A stretch of DNA of 64,000 bases from Planctomycetaceae bacterium (GCA_021732785.1 JAKFUG010000001.1:1-64000), one strand, 5' to 3'; numbered from the stretch's first letter, positions 33,558 through 42,740 are shown. Numbers and translations are program-made. Notes: generated by a model not told the origin, from the letters alone.

Positions 33558-34916
33558 TTAGATATTAAAGAACCACTCCGGAATCGCCACAATGTACTTC
33601 AGATTGAACGACCATCGCAGCACCATCTTGATCGGTAACGACGCCATGAACAGAATCAGATTCGACAGCACCATGAACCGGATAAAGCCCATCTTGACGA
33701 AGAACTTGCGGAAAATGGTCACCGCCATCAGCGGGGGCAGCACAGCCAGATAAGCAAATGTCAGCAACAATCCCAGCCACTCACGCAACAGGATGTAACC
33801 GGCCTGCGTCCCCGGATCAGAACCCGCCGGGGCAACCGGCATCTTGGTATTCATCACCTTATACCAGAACCACTCCGACACGTTGACGTTGTTGAGCAGC
33901 TCGAGTTTATGAACGTCCCAGAACTCGTAAGGTCCGAAGAAGTTCCAGTTCGGGCCCCGCAGGAATGTCCCGAGCACGATCATCGCCACCCACAACGGCA
34001 GGAAGCCGAAGAGGAACGTGCTGATCGCAAACTTCCGTTCATTGAACGTATAGTAACCATTGCCGAGCTTGTTGAAGTCGATGTACGGGATCGCCATCAA
34101 CCCCACAAGGATCATACTCGGCAAGACCACCCCGGCCATCCACGGGTCGTAGTACACGAGCATCTCTTGCAGACCGAGGAAGTACCACGGGGCTTTCGAC
34201 GGATTCGGCGTTTTCGCGGAAGAGGCAGGTTCTTCGAGCGGAGCCTGAAGCACAATTCCCCACGCCACCAGCAGGGCCGTCACGAGGACCATGCAGATCA
34301 ACTCGCTGTAAACCAAATCCGGCCAAACGAGAATCTTTTCGTTCTTCTCCTGGGAATAGAGCGGTTTCCCCGCGGCTTTGCGCTGATCATTTTCGACCGC
34401 ACAGGCAAACGACAGCCACGTAAAGAATGCACAGATGAAGAGCATCGCCACAATGGGCACATTGTCCGGCTTGCCGACGATCTGGCGGAAGTCGTAATCG
34501 GTCATGCTGAGCGCGAGGAAAATCAGCGAGGCGTTCAGCAGGATCCAACCCACCGTCGGTTTGACGATCCATTCCCGCAGCAGGATGACCGCCACAAACA
34601 GGCCAACCGACAGCGAGAAAAAGCTCACCGGACCGGACACCGAATCGACCGCCGACTTGAAGGCATCCGGCATCCGCAACAGAAACATCTGCGGGTTGTC
34701 GGAACCCGTCAGGTGGGCGGTGGCGACCATCCCCAGCATGGCGGCGTACAGCGCCCAGAAGCTGGCGACAGGGACCCCCTGACCGAACATCTTCACTTCG
34801 CCGTCGTGGTGGTAGCTGCGCCAGACCCACAACGTGTTCATCAGGAACAGCAGGAGATAGAGCCATCCCAGGCCGTAAATGACCGAGGCGGTGAGATCGG
34901 GATGATGCTCAAGCAT
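33558..34916 (-). CDS. Cytochrome b C-terminal (subunit IV-like) protein with extra membrane helices
   Basis: A 452-residue membrane protein. The middle (about 238-330) matches subunit IV of b6f-type complexes: NPSKAPWYFLGLQEMLVYYDPWMAGVVLPSMILVGLMAIPYID. APWY stands where the quinol-site PEWY motif occurs in many bc complexes. Ahead of it are ~225 extra residues with about five helices, and behind it several more, so it is over twice the length of PetD. It would complete the quinol-oxidising site with the cytochrome b6-like protein encoded just upstream (72-base gap). What the added helices do is unknown. Confidence 0.88.
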   Translation of the reverse strand: MLEHHPDLTASVIYGLGWLYLLLFLMNTLWVWRSYHHDGEVKMFGQGVPVASFWALYAAMLGMVATAHLTGSDNPQMFLLRMPDAFKSAVDSVSGPVSFFSLSVGLFVAVILLREWIVKPTVGWILLNASLIFLALSMTDYDFRQIVGKPDNVPIVAMLFICAFFTWLSFACAVENDQRKAAGKPLYSQEKNEKILVWPDLVYSELICMVLVTALLVAWGIVLQAPLEEPASSAKTPNPSKAPWYFLGLQEMLVYYDPWMAGVVLPSMILVGLMAIPYIDFNKLGNGYYTFNERKFAISTFLFGFLPLWVAMIVLGTFLRGPNWNFFGPYEFWDVHKLELLNNVNVSEWFWYKVMNTKMPVAPAGSDPGTQAGYILLREWLGLLLTFAYLAVLPPLMAVTIFRKFFVKMGFIRFMVLSNLILFMASLPIKMVLRWSFNLKYIVAIPEWFFNI

Positions 34917-34988
34917 AGTGGCGACCGTTGACCCGTCAAACCGAACGCAAACGACACGCAGTTCCAGAACCGAACGACCACACCGCGA

Positions 34989-35762
34989 TTACAGCGGCTG
35001 GCTGATCCCGCCATCCTTCCGCACACGCCAGAAGTGAATGGCAATCAGCAGCGCCACCACGAGCGGGATCGCCACGCAGTGGAGAATGTAGAACCGGTTC
35101 AAAGTTCCCTCACCGACGAAGCGACCGCCGAGCAGCAGGAAGCGGGCATCGCTGCCGTTGGTGATCAGATCGAATCCACCGATATTGAGCAGCTGCGCCC
35201 CGGGACCTTCATAACCCAGGAACGGCGTCGCGCGGGCCATGTTCGAACCCACGGTAATGGCCCAGATCGCCAACTGATCCCACGGCAGCAAATAGCCGGT
35301 AAACGACAGCAGCAGCGTGAGCACCAACAGCAGCACACCGATTACCCAGTTGAATTCCCGCGGCGGCTTGTAACTGCCGGTGAGGAACACCCGATACATG
35401 TGCAGCCACACGGTGATCACCATCGCGTGAGCCGCCCAGCGGTGAATTTCCCGCATGATGCCGAGCGTGGTGACATCGCGCAGGGCGAGGATGTCGTTGA
35501 ATGCAAATTGCAGGGTGGGCCGGTAGTAGAACATCAGCAGCACGCCGGTGATGGTCTCGACCAGAAACAGGAAGAACGTGATCCCCCCCATGCACCAGGT
35601 GTAAGACAGGGCGATCCCCTGCTGCTTGATGGACACCGGGTGGAGATGGAGGAAGAAGTTGGTGAGCATCACCACCACGCGGTTCCGGCGATCAACCGGT
35701 GCGGGATGGCGGAAAATGCTCTTCCAAATCTGGGAGCCGCGGATGTAGTCGCCGACGGACAT
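34989..35762 (-). CDS. petB: Cytochrome b6-like subunit (N-terminal half of cytochrome b)
   Basis: The 257-residue, four-helix half of a split cytochrome b that holds both b haems and takes part in quinol oxidation. Haem ligands appear in REIHRWAAHAMVITVWLHMYRVFLTG and in the fourth helix, FYILHCVAIPLVVALLIAIHFWRVRKDGG. The fourth-helix histidines are separated by 14 residues, as in b6 proteins (13 in mitochondrial-type b). FTGYLLPWDQLAIWAITVGSNM matches the conserved quinol-site loop. It sits between the Rieske gene and the subunit-IV-like gene, the expected order. Confidence 0.94.
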   Translation of the reverse strand: MSVGDYIRGSQIWKSIFRHPAPVDRRNRVVVMLTNFFLHLHPVSIKQQGIALSYTWCMGGITFFLFLVETITGVLLMFYYRPTLQFAFNDILALRDVTTLGIMREIHRWAAHAMVITVWLHMYRVFLTGSYKPPREFNWVIGVLLLVLTLLLSFTGYLLPWDQLAIWAITVGSNMARATPFLGYEGPGAQLLNIGGFDLITNGSDARFLLLGGRFVGEGTLNRFYILHCVAIPLVVALLIAIHFWRVRKDGGISQPL

Positions 35763-35818
35763 GTTGGACGGTCACCCCGAGGAAAGACTCTGTAAAACGA
35801 ACACAAACGCCGTGGAAA

Positions 35819-36904
35819 TCAGGCCAGCGAGCCATCGACGAACGATGTCGCATCCACCCATTGACCCATTTCTTCCTGGAACTTCATGCTCTTGTTGACT
35901 TCGAGCATCCCGTCTTCGGCGACCCGGAGACCCACGCGTTCGAGCGGACGCGGAGCCGGGCCTTCAAAGTTCACGCCGGTGATATAAAAACCGGACCCGT
36001 GACAGGGGCACTTGAATTTCTGTTCGCCGTCCAGCCAACTGGGCGTGCAGCCCAGGTGCGTGCAGACCGTCGACAAGGCGTAGATCAAGTCTTTGCCTTC
36101 GTACTGGTCGGTATGCACAATCCAGACGCCGAATTGATCTTTCCACTTATTCGAGACCGCATTGAGCGGGTAATCGCTCGGCGGGCCAATCTTGAATTTC
36201 GAGGGAGGCTCGACCAGCACGTTGGGGAACATGAACCGGGCCGTACCCAAGGTGGCGATCCCGGTGACGACAGACAACGCGGCCCACGCCATCGCAAACG
36301 GCGACAGCAGCACGCACCAGATCAACGCCCCAATGGCAATCAAGACGGGGCTGGCGAAAACGCCCCCCAACACGAATGAAACCAGCGAAACCCCCGCGAC
36401 CGTGACCAGACCGGCCAGACTGCGCCGAGCGGGAGCCGGCGCGCCCTTCTTTGCTGAAGGAGGCAACGGCCGGGCGGGCATCGGCGGGGCCACCACGGGG
36501 GGCTTGACCGCGGCGACCGGAGCCGCCGCACCGGGCTTCGCAGCCCGAACCATTTCCGCAATCGACGGCAGCGGTTTCGCCGGACCCGCCGCGGCAGCGG
36601 CTACCGGAGCACTGGCGGCAACGGTGGCCGCTGCAGCCGGTGTTGCCGGCGCAGGAGCCGCAGCGCCGCCCTTTTTCGCACGAATTGCAGCGAGAATATC
36701 CGCCGTCGATCCCGGCTTGGCAGCCGGAGCCGCGGGCTTGACCGGGGCCGTTTCCACCAGAGCAGCGGCGACCGGCGGCGCGGGCTCCGCCACCGGGACG
36801 GCTGCGGCTTCAGGGGCCGTCGCTGGCGATCCCCCCGCGGCGGCCGCCTTCTGGGCGCGGATCTTCGCGAGAATATCGGCGGTGGAGGGCTTCTTCTCTT
36901 CCAT
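35819..36904 (-). CDS. petC: Rieske iron-sulfur protein with long Ala/Pro-rich N-terminal extension
   Basis: Carries the 2Fe-2S cluster that takes electrons from quinol. The C-terminal domain has CTHLGC (C281, H283, C286) and CPCHGSGF (C299, C301, H302): four ligands plus the disulfide pair. About three membrane helices (163-225) precede it, rather than the usual one. The first ~160 residues are an Ala/Pro/Lys-rich, probably cytoplasmic extension with repeated motifs STADILAKIRAQKAAAAGG (7-25), STADILAAIRAKKGG (66-80) and SIAEMVRAAK (114-123). These echo motifs in the unrelated protein at 4053-4658. It is the first gene of the operon. ATG 36904 (MEEKKPS) is preferred; the frame is open to 36970. 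Confidence 0.93.
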   Translation of the reverse strand: MEEKKPSTADILAKIRAQKAAAAGGSPATAPEAAAVPVAEPAPPVAAALVETAPVKPAAPAAKPGSTADILAAIRAKKGGAAAPAPATPAAAATVAASAPVAAAAAGPAKPLPSIAEMVRAAKPGAAAPVAAVKPPVVAPPMPARPLPPSAKKGAPAPARRSLAGLVTVAGVSLVSFVLGGVFASPVLIAIGALIWCVLLSPFAMAWAALSVVTGIATLGTARFMFPNVLVEPPSKFKIGPPSDYPLNAVSNKWKDQFGVWIVHTDQYEGKDLIYALSTVCTHLGCTPSWLDGEQKFKCPCHGSGFYITGVNFEGPAPRPLERVGLRVAEDGMLEVNKSMKFQEEMGQWVDATSFVDGSLA

Positions 36905-37344
36905 AGCGAAACAACGCCGAGTGCGGACAAAGGACAGACTCAGCCGTCGCCGAGCAGGAACTTTGACCAAGAGTCTGGGAGTGTTTGCGACTCGCTCGAC
37001 AGTGCAACCGAAAGCCAGCAGAAACCGGTCTCGGTCCGTCGAGCCACAACGAACCTCGGGATTCTGGCATGATCAATCAAAGCTGACAACCGGATCGCTC
37101 ACCTGCCACCCTGTTTTTCTCAGAACCAAGAAACCCGGAGGTGATGGCCAGCATTGCGATAACGTCGCCATCACCTTACGTTTCTGTTGACTCCGCGGAT
37201 TTCCGGGAGCGATTGTCAACGGAATTTCCGCCCGCCTTGCGTCGGCGACTCAACCTATCGGCATCCGTTCCCTCGTTTGTGCGGCTTTCTCAAAGCCGGG
37301 AAGTTCCGCGTGCGGGCAGCCGATCCATCGGCGGGAGTGCATCG
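36905..37344. other. Divergent intergenic region upstream of the respiratory operon
   Basis: A 440-base gap between the Rieske start and the DUF4392 start. It must hold the operon promoter, but I see no clear -35/-10 boxes or operator palindromes. The in-frame extension of the DUF4392 gene (37141-37344) is not protein-like. Confidence 0.5.
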
Positions 37345-38373
37345 GTGTCATCGAATCCGCCGTCGCTGAATGATTGCTGGGAAACGCTCGATCAACTGAT
37401 TCGACGCGATCCCGCACGGCGCGGTCTGATTGAATCGGAAACCGAATGGCCGCCGTTGTGTCCGGGACATCTCCGCGCGGCGACCGATCATCTCGCACGG
37501 TTCGGACAGACCGTCTGGTTGATGACGGGCTTCTACATCCCGGCGGCGATGCCCGCCGCAGCGGAAACGGATGGCCCGCCGGGAACCGCATTGCTGGCCG
37601 CCGTGCTGACGGCGTTGGGGATGGACGTTTCGATTCTGACCGACAGCCGGTGTGCCGCGTGTGTGAAGACGGCCGCGGAACAGTATGGGCTTGCGGATCA
37701 AACGGTGGTGATCCTCCCGGAGACCGCGTGTGAAATCGAGATGTGGACGCGAGCCGCGTTATCATCGCCCGCAAACCGGGATTTATCGCACGTCATCGCC
37801 ATTGAGCGCGTCGGGCCAAGCTACACGTTGGCGGATCTCGGCCGCACTGATGAACCCGCATCCCACCGAGTCACATACTCCGACGCGGTCTCCGTAGAGC
37901 ATTATGACCATTGCCACAACATGCGCGGGTTGATCATCGACGAGTACACAGCGCCCCTTCATCGCGTTGTGGAAATCGTTTCCGCCGAACGACCGGGCGT
38001 GCGATCGATTGGTGTCGGCGACGGCGGCAATGAAATCGGCATGGGAGCCCTCCCGTGGACCGAAATCCGTCGACGATTGACGGGGCCGACAGCGAGCCTG
38101 ATCCCCTGCCGCATCGCGACCGATTGGACCGTGATCGCCGGAGTGAGCAACTGGGGTGCTCAGGCCCTCGCCGCGGGATGTGCCACCCGGCGGAATCGCG
38201 CGGACGTTCTTGCCAAATGGACCGTCGAATCGGAAGAACAGCGATTACGCAACCTCGTCGCCGCGAATCTGGCGGTCGACGGCGTCACCCGCCTGTACGA
38301 ACCAACGGTCGATGGCCTGCCGTTTCTGACCTACATCCAACCGTGGGAAGGCATGCGACGATTGTTCCAGTGA
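37345..38373 (+). CDS. DUF4392 protein (D-glutamate cyclase family, C-terminal type)
   Basis: About 342 residues matching the DUF4392/GLUCM_C family, found as the C-terminal domain of vertebrate D-glutamate cyclase, which converts D-glutamate to 5-oxo-D-proline. Landmarks: VWLMTGFYIPAAMPAAAETDGPPGTALLAAVL, HVIAIERVGPS, NMRGLIIDEYTAPLH, SIGVGDGGNEIGMGAL and the late TDWTVIAGVSNWGAQALAAG. I prefer GTG 37345 with GGGAG 8 bases upstream; the frame runs to 37141 but that part has no family match. Its natural partner, a DUF1445 protein, is encoded at 18597-19361. It is divergent from the respiratory operon and unlikely to be linked to it in function. Confidence 0.87.
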   Translation: MSSNPPSLNDCWETLDQLIRRDPARRGLIESETEWPPLCPGHLRAATDHLARFGQTVWLMTGFYIPAAMPAAAETDGPPGTALLAAVLTALGMDVSILTDSRCAACVKTAAEQYGLADQTVVILPETACEIEMWTRAALSSPANRDLSHVIAIERVGPSYTLADLGRTDEPASHRVTYSDAVSVEHYDHCHNMRGLIIDEYTAPLHRVVEIVSAERPGVRSIGVGDGGNEIGMGALPWTEIRRRLTGPTASLIPCRIATDWTVIAGVSNWGAQALAAGCATRRNRADVLAKWTVESEEQRLRNLVAANLAVDGVTRLYEPTVDGLPFLTYIQPWEGMRRLFQ

Positions 38374-38447
38374 AGCGGGTTTCCGTGCGCCCCGACTCTT
38401 CAAACTGCAAACGATCTGTGTGACGCGGCTGTGGCAACCGAACATGG

Positions 38448-39392
38448 TTATTGAACCACGGCTTCAACTTTACCGGTTTCATTGACAACCAGGACGCGGC
38501 TGTCGGCTGCCGTCCAGCGCGATTTCAGATAGCCGAGTGCGACACTTCCCACACCATCGGGCGATCGTGCCGCGGACGTGATCACGCCAATGTTTTGCGA
38601 TCCCTCCGCGTCACGGATGATCGCCCCCGCGGCCAAGGGTGAATCGCTCCGCAACCGCCGTAATTCCCGGTTCGTGTGACCAAGGGCGTCCAGCCGCGCG
38701 ATGGGTTCCTGCCCGAGATAACACCCCTTGGTGAAGCTGATGGATTGAGGCGTACGGCCGACTTCCTGGGCAAGATGGTCTTCGGAAATGTCGCGGCCAT
38801 AATAGGGGAATCCCGCTTCAATCCGCAGCGATTCCGCCTCGTCCGACGTGCCGCGCACCGCACCGGCGGCTTCCAGCTTCTGGATGAGTGCCTCAGCGGC
38901 AGAACGGGGCACAAGCAGCAGCCACGTGGGATCACCGAGCCAATCCACGCGCGCCAGTCGCAGCGAAACACCGTCACAGGATGCAAACTTCGATTGATAG
39001 TGCGGCCACTCCGCTGACAGCGCCGCATCCCCCACGATGGCCCCCATCATTGCCGGGGCGTGCGGTCCCCGCAGCAGGATCTCGCTGACACCCGCCGACC
39101 GATCGGTCAACTGCACGTCTTCCCGAATCAGGTAACGATCCAGATGCGCCATCAATCCCGGCGCGGCCCCGGTTATGGTTTCCAGCCACAAGGAAGTTTC
39201 ATCGACGAAGATCGAAATGAAGCCGAGAATGCGGCCTTTCACGTTGCAGACAAACGCTTCGCACCCCTGTCCCGGCGTCAGCCGCAGGAGATCGTTGGTG
39301 CAGAAATTGTGCAGAAACTTCGCGCGGTCTTTGCCCGCCAATTCGATGTGGCTGCGCGTCTCATCGACAAAAAACATCGTTTCGATTCTCAT
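38448..39392 (-). CDS. ygfZ: YgfZ/GcvT-like folate-binding protein
   Basis: A folate-binding protein of the YgfZ/IBA57 family that helps assemble or repair certain 4Fe-4S enzymes, including MiaB in E. coli. About 315 residues with DRAKFLHNFCTNDLLRLTPGQGCEAFVCNVKGRILGF at the N-terminus, and the family signature KGCYLGQEPIAR, whose cysteine is required for function in E. coli. MiaB is encoded at 61917-63365 in this window. ATG 39392 is used; TTG 39398 and ATG 39380 are alternatives. Confidence 0.93.
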   Translation of the reverse strand: MRIETMFFVDETRSHIELAGKDRAKFLHNFCTNDLLRLTPGQGCEAFVCNVKGRILGFISIFVDETSLWLETITGAAPGLMAHLDRYLIREDVQLTDRSAGVSEILLRGPHAPAMMGAIVGDAALSAEWPHYQSKFASCDGVSLRLARVDWLGDPTWLLLVPRSAAEALIQKLEAAGAVRGTSDEAESLRIEAGFPYYGRDISEDHLAQEVGRTPQSISFTKGCYLGQEPIARLDALGHTNRELRRLRSDSPLAAGAIIRDAEGSQNIGVITSAARSPDGVGSVALGYLKSRWTAADSRVLVVNETGKVEAVVQ

Positions 39393-39473
39393 GCTCAACG
39401 AGCCCGCAGCGCCACAACAAATTGCCCGTAGGCTTCAACTTGCTGGCGAGGTTAATGTTGGGAGTAAACCGAG

Positions 39474-39550
39474 GTGTGCCACTGGCTCTGCCAGTGTCTT
39501 GTATTCGTCAGTCCTTGTGATCCATCACACTGGTAGAGCCAGTGGCACAC
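39474..39550. repeat. Palindromic element GTGTGCCACTGGCTCTGCCAGTGT, copy 1
   Basis: Left arm 39474-39497 and right arm 39527-39550 are reverse complements with one mismatch. Each arm also contains a smaller palindrome (CACTGGC...GCCAGTG), so it can form a hairpin or a cruciform. It is followed by T6. It lies between the RDD gene (stop 39578, minus) and ygfZ. Other copies are at 47063, 53001 and 60459. Confidence 0.85.
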
Positions 39551-39577
39551 GGCGTTTTTTGTGGCTATCCCGCTTTG

Positions 39578-41464
39578 TCATGACGCCGGCGGTGTCGGAT
39601 TGTGTCGCGGCCAGTTGAGCGGCAGGCTCGCTTTGTCCACGACGATGGAGTCCGCGCACATGTCACCCAGGCGCTGGCTTTTCGGCAGGCACGACGCCAT
39701 CAGGATCGCCACGAAATAGTTGAACATGCCGTCGATGACGAGCAGAAACTGACGGATCATCCCGCGGAAGAATCCGATGGGGACGAATGTCGTGCGGATG
39801 ACACGGATCTGGAAGAGCCACTTGCCGGGCGAAAGACCCCAGATGCCTTCGAGCGTGCCGAAGAACAGAACGGCGAAGATCACATAGAACATCATGCCCA
39901 GCGCGAAACCGAACACCCAGGTAATCAGCGAGGTGAAGTCTCTCGCGTTGATCCGTTCTTCGATGATCGCCATCACGTCGCCCATCGCCCACAGGATGGC
40001 AAACGCGGCCCACATGGGAGCACCGAACAGAATCACATCCACGGCCCGCGCGGCTCCCCGACGGCCAATGGAGGCCAGCCGTACCGTGTCGTGACCGAAG
40101 CTATAACGACGGTCGCGATGTTTCTCCACAGCAAAATGGGCGATCGTTCCCAGGATCAGCGTGGTGATCACCGGGATGATGGTGATCAACCCATAGATCG
40201 GCCAGAAGTTCGGTCGGGATGTGTCCAGAAAGGATGGATCACCGACGCGTTTGACCGGGCCGAAACCGTCCGGCGTGAGTTCGACGGTATTGAGCGACAT
40301 CGGGGCGATAAGGCTCATGGTCACGAACAGTAGCGTGCCATCGGGTTTGACCAGCGGCACCGGCGATTCCGCGGGAAAGGCCGGCAGGCGATGTTTCATC
40401 ACAAAACCCTTCTCGCCTTTGGTGAAGAGTTGTAGGGACGAACCGGTGTTACCAATCCCGCTGTTTCCGTAATCGAGAACCACAAACGCCGGCTCATTTT
40501 CGAATAACACCGCGGTGGCGGGGAGATCAAATTCACCGATCTGCAACGTCCACGGCGTGACTTCCGCGGGATCGTTTAATTGAAGCGCATCCGCGGGGCC
40601 GTCTTCTGTGATGATTGTGGCCGAGGACGAGATCGTGGGATCAATCGCCGACCAGAGTTTTGCTGAACGAGTCGCGGTGGGGTTGTTGAAGTCGGCCAAA
40701 GCCACCCACGCCCGTCCGTCGGGCAACGGGACGGCAAACACGCCGTTGCTCTCGTTTCCCGTGGAGTACGGTGTCATCGTACCGCCACCGAAACGGATGC
40801 GGACTGTCCGTCCCGGGATCGTGGTCTTCGCGGCGGCAATCGCTTGCTGAAATTCTTCCGGCAGCTCGAGCCGCCCGCGCTCCACCCATTCGCCATCGCG
40901 ATAGTCGTACCATTTCACAGCGGGTTGTCCCGCAACGCGATCGAGAATGCTGAGTTGACCGTTCACCACAAAGGGCAATGAGGGTTCGCTGAGCTTCAAT
41001 TTCGGATAGGTCGTGCGAATCTGCCGATCTTCGACGGTGCTGACGGCGGTGGTCGAAATCAAAAACAACTGGTCGCCGGCGGCGAGGGCTTTTTCGAAGG
41101 GGACCGTGATCACGAGATCGGATTGGCGGTCCCACGTGCCATCGCCGTTGATGGCCCGTAACGAAGACCGCGGGGGCGCACCCGGCGTGACCGTGGTCAC
41201 CGAGACCCACAAGCGGTCCTGCCACCAGACGGTCTGGCTGGCCGCAATCGATTCGACTTTGAACGAGAAGACCGACGGAGCGCTCCGCGGCATCAGCATC
41301 GGCACAAGAAACTGCGGGATGATGAGCTGAATGAAACCGAGAATCGCGGCGGAAATGAACAGCACGGTGAAGAGCTGCGTCCGCCCTTCCTTCGACCAGA
41401 ACCCCGGCGGAGCATCCGGGGCGATGCGAAAATCGTCATCGGTCAATTCGAGCGCGTCCGCCAT
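39578..41464 (-). CDS. RDD-family membrane protein with a large N-terminal extracytoplasmic region
   Basis: About 628 residues. After a cytoplasmic start and one helix (TVLFISAAILGFIQLIIPQFLVPML) comes a ~350-residue region rich in beta-strand-like segments, perhaps a propeller-type domain (repeats of short strands and loops such as WYDYRDGEWVERGRLELP). A second helix (PIYGLITIIPVITTLILGTIAHFAV) leads to a C-terminal RDD domain: SIGRRGAARAVDVILFGAPMWAAFAILW, LEGIWGLSPGKWLFQIRV, and QRLGDMCADSIVV. RDD domains are found in transport-like membrane proteins of unknown substrate. The start is ATG 41464. It lies downstream of floA with a palindrome between. Confidence 0.82.
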   Translation of the reverse strand: MADALELTDDDFRIAPDAPPGFWSKEGRTQLFTVLFISAAILGFIQLIIPQFLVPMLMPRSAPSVFSFKVESIAASQTVWWQDRLWVSVTTVTPGAPPRSSLRAINGDGTWDRQSDLVITVPFEKALAAGDQLFLISTTAVSTVEDRQIRTTYPKLKLSEPSLPFVVNGQLSILDRVAGQPAVKWYDYRDGEWVERGRLELPEEFQQAIAAAKTTIPGRTVRIRFGGGTMTPYSTGNESNGVFAVPLPDGRAWVALADFNNPTATRSAKLWSAIDPTISSSATIITEDGPADALQLNDPAEVTPWTLQIGEFDLPATAVLFENEPAFVVLDYGNSGIGNTGSSLQLFTKGEKGFVMKHRLPAFPAESPVPLVKPDGTLLFVTMSLIAPMSLNTVELTPDGFGPVKRVGDPSFLDTSRPNFWPIYGLITIIPVITTLILGTIAHFAVEKHRDRRYSFGHDTVRLASIGRRGAARAVDVILFGAPMWAAFAILWAMGDVMAIIEERINARDFTSLITWVFGFALGMMFYVIFAVLFFGTLEGIWGLSPGKWLFQIRVIRTTFVPIGFFRGMIRQFLLVIDGMFNYFVAILMASCLPKSQRLGDMCADSIVVDKASLPLNWPRHNPTPPAS

Positions 41465-41505
41465 CACGGAGATCTTTCAACTGCTCGAAACAGGGGCCAT
41501 CGGAC

Positions 41506-41625
41506 GGGTGCCATGCTTGCAGCCCTGGGCAAGCATGCTTCTGGATCTTGTTTCCGCTGAATCAGAACTCGGGCAAGTCTCACGGTTCGGTCTCATGCTT
41601 GCCCAAAGCTGCAAGCATGGCACCC
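41506..41625. repeat. Long inverted repeat GGGTGCCATGCTTGCAGC
   Basis: Left arm 41506-41537 and right arm 41594-41625 pair over 32 bases with two or three mismatches; each arm contains a further palindrome (CATGCTTGC...GCAAGCATG). It separates floA from the RDD gene on the same strand. A different sequence family from the CACTGGC element, but the same architecture. Confidence 0.85.
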
Positions 41626-41682
41626 CCACATCAAGAATCCGGTGTTATCATTGTCACGGATTCATCGTCATCACCGAACAAA

Positions 41683-42642
41683 TCACGCGGGGGTGCCGTT
41701 GGTGATTTGACGTTGTGAACGCAAGCAGCCGGCGCGGTACGATTCGGACATGGCGAGCGGAATTTCGGCTTCGGCGAGCACCAGTTTCGCCTGATTCTCG
41801 ACCGTGAGCGCCCGGAATTCCTGTTCGGAAGCCACGGCCCGCGCCCGGCGTTCTTCCGCCTTGGCACGGGCAATCCGCATATCGGCTTCGGCTTGATCCG
41901 CCTGCAACCGGGCTCCCACGTTGTCGCCGACATCAATATCGGCGATGTCGATCGACACGATTTCATACGCGGTCTGCGAGTCCAGACCCTTGTTCAACAC
42001 GGCGCGGGCGATGAGCATCGGGTTCGCCAGCACATCGGTATGGGTGGCACAGGAACCAATCGCCGAGACGATCCCTTCCCCCACGCGGGCAATGATGGTT
42101 TCTTCGGTGGCACCGCCGACCAGTTGCGACAGGTTCGTCCGCACGGTGACACGGGCGCGGGCCTTCAGTTGAATGCCGTTCTTGGCCACGCCGTCCAACG
42201 TCCCGCGGCCTTTTTTCAGATCGGGACAATCAATGACTTTCGGATTCACGCTGGTATTCACGGCTTCCAGCACATCACGACCGGCGAGATCGATCGCCGA
42301 CGCGGTGTTCCAGTCGAGCGGAATTTTCGCCCGATGCGCGGCGATCAACGCGCGAACGCAACGCAGCACGTTCCCTTCGGCGAGATAGTGCGCTTCCAGT
42401 TGCCGCGCCGTGACGTCTTTCAAACCCGCCTGCAACGCCATGATGTGGGCATCGACAATGGTCGTCGGATTCACCTTCCGCAGCGACATGAACAACAGCG
42501 TGAGCGGGCTGATCCACGCGCGGGAAAAATAGGCCCGCAGCCACAACCGGAAGTACATCGCAAAGACGGCGAGCCCGATGATGCCGAACAGTACGGCAAA
42601 ACCAACGAACACCAGGATGAGAATCATCCAGAAATCATTCAT
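41683..42642 (-). CDS. floA: Flotillin-like protein FloA
   Basis: A 319-residue membrane-associated SPFH-family protein that organises membrane microdomains in bacteria. It has an N-terminal hydrophobic hairpin ([34 protein letters not shown]), the FloA-specific [19 protein letters not shown] and [17 protein letters not shown], then the SPFH core ([71 protein letters not shown]) and a C-terminal coiled coil ([27 protein letters not shown]). Length is close to B. subtilis FloA. It lies upstream of the RDD gene on the same strand and could share its transcript. Confidence 0.94.
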   Translation of the reverse strand: MNDFWMILILVFVGFAVLFGIIGLAVFAMYFRLWLRAYFSRAWISPLTLLFMSLRKVNPTTIVDAHIMALQAGLKDVTARQLEAHYLAEGNVLRCVRALIAAHRAKIPLDWNTASAIDLAGRDVLEAVNTSVNPKVIDCPDLKKGRGTLDGVAKNGIQLKARARVTVRTNLSQLVGGATEETIIARVGEGIVSAIGSCATHTDVLANPMLIARAVLNKGLDSQTAYEIVSIDIADIDVGDNVGARLQADQAEADMRIARAKAEERRARAVASEQEFRALTVENQAKLVLAEAEIPLAMSESYRAGCLRSQRQITNGTPA

Positions 42643-42740
42643 TGCGGCACCTTATCAAATCAAGACGCACAAACCGTGACGTGATCGCGAATGGCCGGAT
42701 TGTACGCTGTCCCCGTACGGGTTCCCAGCCTGTCGCCTTG

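Noticed and set aside
37141-37344. N-terminal extension of the DUF4392 protein
   Set aside because: Low-complexity Ser/Arg-rich residues without family match; the GTG at 37345 with GGGAG is a better start.
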